Below are positions 1-4,054 of a DNA stretch of 8,851 bases, piece by piece. The stretch's first letter is position 1; the number at the start of each line of letters is the position of its first letter. Where the stretch lies: positions 1 to 8,851 of the forward strand of contig DAHVYW010000037.1 in NCBI GenBank assembly GCA_027324025.1, read 5' to 3'. The translations under genes were made by a program, and so were the position numbers. The stretch comes from JAJZQD01 sp021847735. GTDB lineage: Bacteria; Bacillota; Thermincolia; Thermincolales; UBA2595. A model generated the notes under the pieces. It did no database searches. It saw nothing but the letters and a program-made list of their open reading frames with translations, and was not told where the DNA came from.

Positions 1-248
1 GGCGGGAACTGTCCGGGATACACGGAATAAAAGTAAAATCCGATGACATACACATCAATATGGTGTTTTTTGATATGAGTGCTGCGGGAATTGAGTCAGG
101 CAGGCTCGTCAAGGAGTTTTACGCGAGGGGCATAAAGATTAACCCCCCGGAAGACGGAATAATGCGTTTTGTAACCAACTACTGGGTTAGCAGGGACGAT
201 GTTTTATATATTGTCAAAACAATGAAGGAGATTTTGGAGGTTAGTTGA
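1..248 (+). CDS. Low-specificity L-threonine aldolase, C-terminal part (5' end outside window)
   Basis: The reading frame is open from base 3 to the TGA at 246-248, giving about 81 residues. It matches the small C-terminal domain of PLP-dependent threonine/allo-threonine aldolases (aspartate aminotransferase fold), which cleave threonine to glycine and acetaldehyde in the cytosol. Family-typical pieces are 'INMVFFDM' (the strand usually read as TNIVFFD), the 'ARGIKINPP' turn, and 'MRFVTNYWVSRDDV', which corresponds to the usual R-x-VTH-x-x-VS-x-x-DV ending. The PLP-lysine domain lies upstream of the window and cannot be checked. The alcohol dehydrogenase gene starts one base after the stop, so the two are very likely co-transcribed; acetaldehyde released by the aldolase would be a plausible substrate for it, but that link is inference. 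Confidence 0.85.
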   Translation, partial: RELSGIHGIKVKSDDIHINMVFFDMSAAGIESGRLVKEFYARGIKINPPEDGIMRFVTNYWVSRDDVLYIVKTMKEILEVS

Positions 249-249
249 A

Positions 250-1251
250 ATGCGTGCCATGATTCTTGACGCACCCGGCAGGCCTTTGCGCCCTGCCGAC
301 GTACCGGCGCCGAGACCGGGCCCGGAACAGGTTTTAATCAGGGTTCATGCCTGTGGGGTATGCCGGACCGACCTGCACATAGTGGATGGTGAGTTAACGG
401 AACCGGTGCTTCCCTTAATTCCCGGGCACCAGATAGTGGGCACGGTTGTAGAAACCGGCGAACTTGTCAGGGGATTTAGGACAGGAGACATGGTCGGAGT
501 GCCCTGGCTTGGCTCAACCTGCAACTGCTGTCGCAGCTGCCGTTCAGGCCGGGAAAACCTGTGTGATGATGCGCGGTTCACCGGATACCAGATTAATGGC
601 GGATTTGCCGAATTTACTGTGGCTGACTATAGGTTTTGCTTTCCTGTACCCAAAGGCTATCCTCCTCTACAGGCGGCACCGCTGCTTTGTGCGGGGCTGA
701 TAGGTTACCGCTCCCTGGTTATGGCCGGGGATCCCGAACGACTCGGTATCTACGGTTTTGGCGCCGCGGCCCACATTGTTGCCCAGGTTGCACGTTACCA
801 GGGCAGGGAAATTTATGCCTTTACCCGCCCGGGGGACCTGGAAGCCCAGCGGTTTGCCCGCGATATGGGGGCGGTCTGGACGGGGGATTCTCACGAATCG
901 CCGCCGCAACAGCTTGATGCGGCCATAATTTTCGCTCCCGACGGGTCGCTGGTACCCGCGGCCCTTAAGGCTATAGCCAAGGGGGGTACGGTAGTCTGTG
1001 GGGGGATACATATGAGCGATATCCCCTCCTTCCCTTATGAGATTCTTTGGGGTGAGAGGGTAGTACGGTCTGTGGCAAACCTCACCCGCAGGGATGGGGA
1101 AGAGTTCCTGGCTCTGGCCCCGAAGGTTCCGGTCCAAACCCAAGTCCGGCCCTTCCCGCTCAGTGCAGCTAACGAAGCCCTGGATGCCCTTCGTAACGGC
1201 ACACTCCGCGGCGCGGCTGTGCTGGTAGTAGACTCTGAGGGCCGAAATTAA
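250..1251 (+). CDS. Zinc-dependent alcohol dehydrogenase (MDR superfamily)
   Basis: Complete 333-residue medium-chain dehydrogenase/reductase, cytosolic and presumably NAD(P)-dependent. The N-terminal GroES-like domain carries catalytic zinc ligands Cys38 (in GVCRTDLH) and His60 (in PGHQ), with Cys147 as the third ligand. The structural zinc lobe is Cys91, Cys94, Cys97 and Cys105 at the classical 3-3-8 spacing. The Rossmann fold shows GFGAAAH at 169-175. The residue after His60 is Gln where most family members have Glu. Length and motifs fit the 'zinc-binding alcohol dehydrogenase family' subgroup related to AdhA-type enzymes. The ATG at 250 is preceded by GGAGG at 236-240. The gene follows the threonine aldolase stop by one base and ends immediately before a strong hairpin. 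The substrate cannot be told from sequence; a short-chain aldehyde or alcohol is likely. Confidence 0.9.
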   Translation: MRAMILDAPGRPLRPADVPAPRPGPEQVLIRVHACGVCRTDLHIVDGELTEPVLPLIPGHQIVGTVVETGELVRGFRTGDMVGVPWLGSTCNCCRSCRSGRENLCDDARFTGYQINGGFAEFTVADYRFCFPVPKGYPPLQAAPLLCAGLIGYRSLVMAGDPERLGIYGFGAAAHIVAQVARYQGREIYAFTRPGDLEAQRFARDMGAVWTGDSHESPPQQLDAAIIFAPDGSLVPAALKAIAKGGTVVCGGIHMSDIPSFPYEILWGERVVRSVANLTRRDGEEFLALAPKVPVQTQVRPFPLSAANEALDALRNGTLRGAAVLVVDSEGRN

Positions 1252-1279
1252 AGGACCCGGGATTAATTTCCCGGGTCCT
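1252..1279. terminator. 11-bp perfect hairpin between convergent genes
   Basis: AGGACCCGGGA (1252-1262) pairs perfectly with TCCCGGGTCCT (1269-1279) around a 6-nt loop, beginning directly after the alcohol dehydrogenase stop codon. Read on the minus strand the hairpin runs into TTTAATTT, a U-rich tail, so it is best as the terminator of the minus-strand HD-GYP relic. On the plus strand it is followed by CATATG and lacks a U-tract, so it may only stall or protect the alcohol dehydrogenase mRNA. Confidence 0.75.
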
Positions 1280-1404
1280 CATATGCGTCTAAGTAAGAGT
1301 CTCGGATTTTCAATATTTCCCCCAGGTTTTCAATGAAAACATCGATAAGTTTGGGGTCGAAGTGCTGGCCGCGTTCATCCTTGAACAGGTTTATACTTCG
1401 GTTA
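1263..1404 (-). pseudogene. 3' relic of an HD-GYP domain (c-di-GMP phosphodiesterase-type) gene
   Basis: The last 45 or so codons of a minus-strand frame read INLFKDERGQHFDP, then LIDVFIENLGEIL, and end at the TAA at 1263-1265. This is the characteristic C-terminal end of HD-GYP domains (E-x-x-G-x-HFDP-x-LVD-x-F). The HD and GYP catalytic motifs, which lie upstream in the family, are absent: the recognisable part begins where the YheC/YheD relic stops (1402-1404). It cannot encode an active phosphodiesterase. The hairpin at 1252-1279 was probably its terminator. Identification rests on a short segment, but the HFDP block is distinctive. Confidence 0.65.
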
Positions 1405-1703
1405 ATTATCTGTATTTTTGAAACCGGCCAGGTGTGAAGCGTAGTCCAAAGGATATTGAAAAACCAGGTACCGCCAGGCGGGGTACTCTGTTTGCCTGAA
1501 GATGGGGATGTTTCCGGGATTTCCGTTGGCCTCAATCAGCCAGGGGTTCCCCGACTTGTCAAGAACGATGTCCAGGCCCAATTCTCCCAGGGGGCCTAAT
1601 TTATCGTCCAGGAGGGTGGCAGTCTTGAGGGTGAGGTCTTCCAGCATCTTGAGGAGATGGTCTTGGGTAAAGGGAATTTTCGGCAGTATAGAGTTAAAGT
1701 TAC
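1402..1703 (-). pseudogene. 3' relic of a YheC/YheD-family (spore-coat-associated ATP-grasp) gene
   Basis: The minus-strand frame ending in TAA at 1402-1404 carries LGELGLDIVLDKSG, then PWLIEANGNPG, and finishes YPLDYASHLAGF. The GELGLD and WLIE-x-N-x-x-P blocks are the magnesium/ATP-binding end of the ATP-grasp fold, and the final YA-x-x-LAGF is typical of YheC/YheD endospore coat-associated proteins. Only about 100 residues remain of a protein usually several hundred long. An in-frame ATG at 1645-1647 exists, but it has no credible upstream gene body. Recognisable coding stops near 1700, where a plus-strand glycosyltransferase relic begins, so the 5' part was lost by deletion. Its presence supports a spore-forming lineage. 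Confidence 0.7.
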
Positions 1704-1828
1704 TTAAAAACCCCGGACTGGCAAAATCTTTTGGTATCAGTGGCCGAAAAACCGTAGAAGAATATTTTAACTGGCAGCGGGCGGGTCAAAAATTATCTAA
1801 TATGTACGAGACGCTGTTGGGCACATAA
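1700..1828 (+). pseudogene. 3' relic of a group 1 (GT4-type) glycosyltransferase gene
   Basis: The last 43 codons before the TAA at 1826-1828 read LLKNPGLAKSFGISGRKTV, then EEYFNWQRAGQKLSNMYETL. This corresponds to the extreme C-terminus of GT4-family glycosyltransferases: the usual 'LL-x-x-P-x-LA...G-x-x-GR-x-x-VE-x-x-F-x-W-x-x-x-A...YE-x-L' helix pair. The open frame extends upstream to 1502, but there it is antisense to the YheC/YheD relic and does not look like glycosyltransferase. The UDP-sugar-binding E-x7-E motif and the whole N-terminal domain are missing. It sits head to head with the YheC/YheD relic, each lacking its 5' part. Confidence 0.6.
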
Positions 1829-1991
1829 AAGAGTAAAGGTTTAAGGCCGCCAATTGCCAGAATTAATCTAGTGGACATAGCGGCCGGGGATGGTACCTTT
1901 CAGGTCTCCCTTACATATTATTGAATAAGAGTCACGCACTCGAGTTTCAGGGTTGCTGTCCAAAAAACGCAATCATAAAGGGGGGTCGTAA

Positions 1992-2078
1992 ATGGGTGAC
2001 GGTGTAGGATTCTTCGGAGGGAAATTTGTTTTTATTCTCTTCTTAATCCTGATTTTACTGTTCTTTGGAGATTCATAG
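1992..2078 (+). CDS. YjcZ-like small hydrophobic sporulation protein
   Basis: A 28-codon gene, ATG 1992 to TAG 2076-2078, with a strong purine-rich ribosome binding site (AAAGGGGGG at 1977-1985). The peptide has a glycine/phenylalanine-rich head (MGDGVGFFGG), then an uninterrupted hydrophobic helix FVFILFLILILLFF and a short GDS tail. This head-plus-single-helix layout and length are those of the YjcZ / small spore-associated protein family, where GFG-type heads precede an I/L/V-rich helix. It would be a single-pass membrane peptide, probably made during sporulation. A terminator follows immediately. No convincing sigma-E/G/K promoter could be fixed upstream. In 1829-1991 I see only a weak 6-bp inverted repeat (1845-1850 with 1880-1885). 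Confidence 0.75.
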   Translation: MGDGVGFFGGKFVFILFLILILLFFGDS

Positions 2079-2118
2079 AAGGGGGCTGTCAAAGGACAGC
2101 CTCTCCCTTCTTTTGAAA
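2077..2118 (+). terminator. Rho-independent terminator after the YjcZ-like gene
   Basis: GGCTGTC (2084-2090) pairs with GACAGCC (2095-2101) around an AAAG loop. The stem is extended, across a 3-nt bulge, by AGAAGGG (2077-2083) with CCCTTCT (2105-2111), and is followed by TTT. The stem begins inside the stop codon. Confidence 0.8.
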
Positions 2119-2269
2119 ACCAAAAGAGGCTGCGGCAAGTTACCATTAAGATTTTCCGCCTTGAATTATTTGCCAGCACGGTATTTGGAGGCTAATGTTG
2201 TTCTAGGAATTAAATTATACAATCCAGGAAATACTACTTTTGAAATTATTATCGAGAGAGGTGTTCATA

Positions 2270-2476
2270 TTGATTTTAGACAGGATATCACTGGTGCTGG
2301 TAATCATTGGGGCTCTCAACTGGTTGTTGGTGGGATTGTTTAAATACAATTTGGTAGCCGCTTTATTTGGCGGGACAACCACCCTTATTAGTAGAATCAT
2401 TTACGTGCTGGTCGGGCTGGCCGGACTTTGGTGTATCAGCCTGCTCGTCAGGCCGCGCGAAAAGGCAACCAAATAA
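2270..2476 (+). CDS. DUF378 family small membrane protein
   Basis: 68 residues from TTG 2270. Two transmembrane helices: about residues 5-25 (ISLVLVIIGALNWLLVGLF) and 37-58 (ISRIIYVLVGLAGLWCISLL), joined by a loop with FGGTTT, and a basic tail (RPREKATK). The pattern 'RI-x-LVLVIIGA-x-NW-x-L-x-GLF...LVAA-x-FGG...SRIIY-x-LVGLAG' is diagnostic of DUF378, a family of unknown function common in spore formers. Start choice: GAGAGAGG at 2254-2261 lies about 8 nt before TTG 2270, and family members begin just before the R-I residues. An upstream in-frame TTG at 2240 lacks a ribosome binding site and adds residues not seen in the family. Flanked by its own terminator at 2491-2522, so probably monocistronic. 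Confidence 0.85.
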   Translation: MILDRISLVLVIIGALNWLLVGLFKYNLVAALFGGTTTLISRIIYVLVGLAGLWCISLLVRPREKATK

Positions 2477-2490
2477 ACACTGGGCAGGGA

Positions 2491-2522
2491 CAGGGCAGCT
2501 AATGGCTGCTCTGTTTAAATTT
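2491..2522 (+). terminator. Terminator after the DUF378 gene
   Basis: CAGGGCAGC (2491-2499) pairs with GCTGCTCTG (2505-2513), 9 bp with one G-U pair and a 5-nt loop, followed by TTTAAATTT. Confidence 0.7.
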
Positions 2523-2572
2523 ATACCGTTATCAAATTTATGGTCGTCCCATTTTTACATCAGAGTGAACTC

Positions 2573-2664
2573 GTTCAGCTAAAGCTGAACATCGAAACTT
2601 CAGTGGGGGACTCTACCCCCACTGAAGCAGAAAAGTGGAAACTCCACCTAATAGAAGGTGGAGT
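2573..2664. repeat. Cluster of three tandem perfect hairpins
   Basis: Within 92 nt there are three consecutive stem-loops. GTTCAGC (2573-2579) pairs with GCTGAAC (2584-2590). CTTCAGTGGGGG (2598-2609) pairs with CCCCCACTGAAG (2616-2627), 12 bp perfect. ACTCCACCT (2641-2649) pairs with AGGTGGAGT (2656-2664), 9 bp perfect. None is followed by a U-tract, so they are not ordinary terminators. TTCAG/CTGAA occurs in both of the first two. Such hairpin clusters are seen at the ends of IS200/IS605-group elements and their miniature derivatives, or as a structured RNA or leader, but no transposase or TnpB remnant is visible beside them. The assignment is therefore left open. Confidence 0.55.
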
Positions 2665-2693
2665 CTTGGAATTGGGATAAAAGGGGGCTTTGT

Positions 2694-2882
2694 ATGAATA
2701 CCGATAAAAGGGTTGTCCCGGTGCACAGTTGGTATCCCGAATCACGCCAGGAAGTCACAAGGCTGCTTGACGAGGGGTGGCAAATCCTGTCGGCAGGAAA
2801 CGAACGACATCCCACCTGTCACGGTTCGTCAATATGCTATAGCGAAACCGTCGTTTACGAACTTCAAAGACCAGTTCCTTGA
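2694..2882 (+). CDS. Hypothetical protein, 62 residues
   Basis: Starts at ATG 2694 behind AAAAGGGGG (2678-2686), spacing 7 nt, and ends at TGA 2880-2882. Sequence features: a basic N-terminus, then HSWYPESRQEVTRLLDEGWQ with a conserved-looking 'LLDEGWQILSA' segment, a short His/Cys stretch (RHPTCHGSSIC) and a closing beta strand (TVVYELQRP). The 'EGW-x-x-x-SA ... Y-x-L' pattern recalls small beta-alpha-beta domains such as DUF4177/DUF1737, but I do not firmly recognise the family. Soluble, no signal peptide. It lies just 29 nt after the hairpin cluster, which would be part of its leader if transcribed from upstream. The ribosome binding site and compact size support a real gene; function unknown. 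Confidence 0.6.
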   Translation: MNTDKRVVPVHSWYPESRQEVTRLLDEGWQILSAGNERHPTCHGSSICYSETVVYELQRPVP

Positions 2883-2923
2883 ACGCATCTTACGTGCGTT
2901 CGTTAACTACCTCATACTTTACC

Positions 2924-3007
2924 AACAGTGCCGCGGAACTTGCCGGTGAAAAAGCAATCGCTGCCTGGGACCGTTCCAGGCTTCAGGACGAAATTCAGAT
3001 GAAATAA
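2924..3007 (+). pseudogene. Possible 3' relic of an unrecognised gene
   Basis: A plus-strand frame ending in TAA at 3005-3007 reads NSAAELAGEKAIAAWDRSRL and then QDEIQMK, an alpha-helical, coding-like composition (A, E, K, D, R, Q) unlike the frame upstream of about 2920, which looks non-coding. No start codon with a ribosome binding site precedes it. I do not recognise the family. It is listed because it sits in a stretch containing other gene 3' ends; it could also be chance open sequence. Confidence 0.25.
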
Positions 3008-3008
3008 T

Positions 3009-3080
3009 ACGGACTTGGCGACGATGAGTGCCATGGTGGGATTTGCGGTGATGATGGTACTTGAGGTGGCCTTCGGATAG
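3009..3080 (+). pseudogene. 3' relic resembling the C-terminus of a ZIP-family metal transporter
   Basis: The 23 codons before TAG 3078-3080 read TDLATMSAMVGFAVMMVLEV followed by AFG. The pattern AT-x5-GF-x-x-MM-x-L-D/E-VA-x-G is the last transmembrane helix and stop of bacterial ZIP transporters. The frame is closed by a TGA at 3000-3002, so nothing upstream belongs to it. The strong terminator at 3088-3119 would have been the terminator of the former gene. The segment is short, so confidence is moderate. Confidence 0.45.
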
Positions 3081-3087
3081 ACTTGTT

Positions 3088-3119
3088 GTTACCCGCTAAA
3101 ATGGCGGGTAACTTTTTTG
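3088..3119 (+). terminator. Strong rho-independent terminator
   Basis: GTTACCCGC (3088-3096) pairs perfectly with GCGGGTAAC (3104-3112) around a 7-nt loop and is followed by six T residues (3113-3118). It insulates the AhpD-like operon promoter, whose -35 box starts at 3120, from upstream transcription. Confidence 0.9.
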
Positions 3120-3147
3120 TTGCAATATGAAATCAGCATGCTATAAT
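3120..3147 (+). promoter_or_regulatory. Sigma-A promoter of the AhpD-like/ferredoxin operon
   Basis: TTGCAA (-35, 3120-3125) and a consensus TATAAT (-10, 3142-3147) are separated by 16 nt. Transcription would start around 3154, inside the palindrome at 3152-3172, leaving a leader of roughly 55 nt before the ATG at 3211. Confidence 0.75.
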
Positions 3148-3151
3148 ATAA

Positions 3152-3172
3152 GTATACCCCCAGGGGGTATAC
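3152..3172. promoter_or_regulatory. CsoR/CstR-type operator palindrome
   Basis: GTATACCCCC (3152-3161) and GGGGGTATAC (3163-3172) form a perfect 10-bp-arm palindrome around a single central A. The site starts 4 nt after the -10 box and covers the expected transcription start, an ideal repressor position. A T-A-rich flank with a C-run/G-run core is the known operator style of the CsoR/RcnR (DUF156) family: copper-sensing CsoR, persulfide-sensing CstR and relatives. No regulator gene is present in the window, so the signal (Cu, persulfide or another) is inferred only by family. Confidence 0.75.
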
Positions 3173-3210
3173 CGAGCAGACTTATTTATTTTCATGAAGG
3201 AGGTAGTGTT

Positions 3211-3582
3211 ATGCCTACAGTTAACCAGATTGCCCCGGAAAGTGCTTCCCAGGAAATTAAGGAACTCTACGCAATGGTTGAACAGATGGAGGGTTTGGTG
3301 CCGGTACCCCTAAAAGTAATGGCCAATCATCCCGGTTATTTTAAGGCTGTGCTGGCAAAGATGCAGGCGGTAATGGGTTCTACCGAGATTGACCAGAAAA
3401 CCAAACTCGTTGTGGCCCTGGCCGTTTCGACCCTGAACAACTGCGAATACTGCATTCAGATGTATTCTGACAAATTGAAGAAGAGCGGTTTTTCGGACAA
3501 ACAGTTTGTAGAATTGATGGGATTAATTGATATGGTTGGCGGAATGAATAGCTTTAATAACGGGCTGCTAATCAAGCCTTAA
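3211..3582 (+). CDS. AhpD-like / carboxymuconolactone decarboxylase family CxxC protein
   Basis: 123 residues from ATG 3211, with a full ribosome binding site AAGGAGG at 3197-3203; a longer in-frame start upstream is rejected because it would lie inside the promoter. All-helical AhpD-like fold with 'LVVALAVSTLNNCEYC' and the redox pair Cys78-x-x-Cys81. In AhpD the motif is C-x-x-C-x-x-x-H with a glutamate 12 residues before the first Cys; here the His position is Tyr85 and the Glu position is Leu66, so the proton relay of AhpD peroxidase activity is missing. A thiol-disulfide or persulfide-handling role fits better than hydroperoxide reduction or decarboxylation, but this is inference. First gene of a two-gene operon with the ferredoxin 17 nt downstream, under a CsoR/CstR-type operator. 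Confidence 0.85.
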   Translation: MPTVNQIAPESASQEIKELYAMVEQMEGLVPVPLKVMANHPGYFKAVLAKMQAVMGSTEIDQKTKLVVALAVSTLNNCEYCIQMYSDKLKKSGFSDKQFVELMGLIDMVGGMNSFNNGLLIKP

Positions 3583-3599
3583 AAACGGGGGGACGGTTT

Positions 3600-3836
3600 T
3601 TGAAAAAAGCTGTGATAAACAAAAACAAGTGTGACCACTCACCCTTCTGCCCGGTAAAAAGGGTCTGCCTCGCCGGTGCCGTTACGCAAAAAACGTCACT
3701 GTTTTTACGGGCAGAGGTCCCGGTAATTGATGAATCAAAATGCACTGGGTGTGGCCAGTGTGCCAAAGTTTGCCCGCACCGGGCCATAACCTTGAAAGAA
3801 ATGCCGGTTTCCACAAGAACAAAAAAGAGGGCTTGA
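3600..3836 (+). CDS. Ferredoxin-like 4Fe-4S protein with seven cysteines
   Basis: 78 residues from TTG 3600, preceded by GGGGGGA at 3587-3593. The C-terminal half has a complete cluster motif, Cys48-x2-Cys51-x2-Cys54-x3-Cys58-Pro. The N-terminal half has an unusual C-x5-C-x5-C (Cys11, Cys17, Cys23) in 'KCDHSPFCPVKRVC', not the C-x2-C-x2-C of bacterial 2[4Fe-4S] ferredoxins. The total of seven cysteines is one short for two conventional 4Fe-4S clusters, so the second site may be a 3Fe-4S cluster, have a non-Cys ligand, or not hold a cluster. Cytosolic, basic C-terminus (TRTKKRA). It follows the AhpD-like gene by 17 nt and is surely co-transcribed; the likely role is electron donor or acceptor for that CxxC protein, an inference from context. 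Confidence 0.85.
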   Translation: MKKAVINKNKCDHSPFCPVKRVCLAGAVTQKTSLFLRAEVPVIDESKCTGCGQCAKVCPHRAITLKEMPVSTRTKKRA

Positions 3837-3846
3837 ATAGGGGAAA

Positions 3847-3875
3847 GGCAGGTGTGTTCCGGAGAGCAAGGCTGA
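3847..3875. repeat. Partial copy of the left arm of the 6870-6992 inverted repeat
   Basis: GGCAGGT (3847-3853) followed by TTCCGGAGAGC (3857-3867) matches GGCAGGT (6878-6884) followed by TTCCGGAGAGC (6888-6898): 19 of 21 bases identical in the same order and spacing, and then both continue with CTGAC after 3-4 bases. It is 10 nt downstream of the ferredoxin stop, outside any gene. Best read as a decayed or rearranged copy of one repeat family. Confidence 0.5.
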
Positions 3876-3880
3876 CCAGG

Positions 3881-3996
3881 CTGTTGAAAAACTTCGTCTA
3901 GCTTTGTCACCCAGTAGCGACGGGGCAGTCAACGTACACCGGTACGCCTCCTGCCCCGTCACTACTGGGTTCCGCGCTATCCTCGTTTTTGAACAG
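3881..3996. repeat. Long inverted repeat (cruciform/hairpin) between ferredoxin and hcp
   Basis: Nested arms. Outer CTGTTGAAAAAC (3881-3892) pairs with GTTTTTGAACAG (3985-3996) with one mismatch. Inner 19-nt arms at 3910-3928 and 3951-3969 (CCCAGTAG ... GGGGCAG against CTGCCCC ... CTACTGGG) pair with one mismatch. At the tip CGTAC (3933-3937) pairs with GTACG (3942-3946). The linkers between outer and inner arms are only partly complementary. It lies between convergent genes, has no coding potential and no transposase, and resembles a hairpin-type MITE or an extragenic palindrome. Confidence 0.75.
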
Positions 3997-4008
3997 CGCC
4001 AGCGCAAA

Positions 4009-4042
4009 GAGACTACCTCTTTTGAGATAGTCTCCTTCTTTG
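4009..4042. terminator. Bidirectional terminator after hcp
   Basis: GAGACTACCTC (4009-4019) pairs with GAGATAGTCTC (4024-4034) around a TTTT/AAAA loop: 11 bp, with one position that is a G-U pair in minus-strand RNA. The plus-strand side continues CTTCTTTGTTTG, a good U-rich tail; the minus-strand side continues TTTG, a shorter one. It lies 20 nt beyond the hcp stop codon. Confidence 0.65.
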
Positions 4043-4054
4043 TTTGCACAGATA

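Noticed and set aside
667..1143. 158-codon open frame on the minus strand
   Set aside because: It lies entirely inside the alcohol dehydrogenase gene, whose motifs are intact; the composition looks like an antisense shadow.
1502..1699. Upstream part of the plus-strand open frame that ends with the glycosyltransferase relic
   Set aside because: It is the antisense of the YheC/YheD relic and shows no glycosyltransferase motif; only 1700-1828 was kept.
2573..2664. IS200/IS605 element end
   Set aside because: The hairpins are suggestive, but no transposase, TnpB remnant or second end is visible, so only a neutral repeat was called.
3211..3582. Functional AhpD alkyl hydroperoxide reductase partner
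   Set aside because: The proton-relay Glu and His are absent and no AhpC gene is nearby.
3847..3996. CRISPR array or insertion sequence at the ferredoxin/hcp junction
   Set aside because: There are no direct repeats with spacers and no coding capacity; the structure is inverted, not tandem.
3572..4049. Overlapping minus-strand open frames of 104-112 codons
   Set aside because: They are antisense to the ferredoxin and run through the inverted repeat; no ribosome binding site and no recognisable domain.
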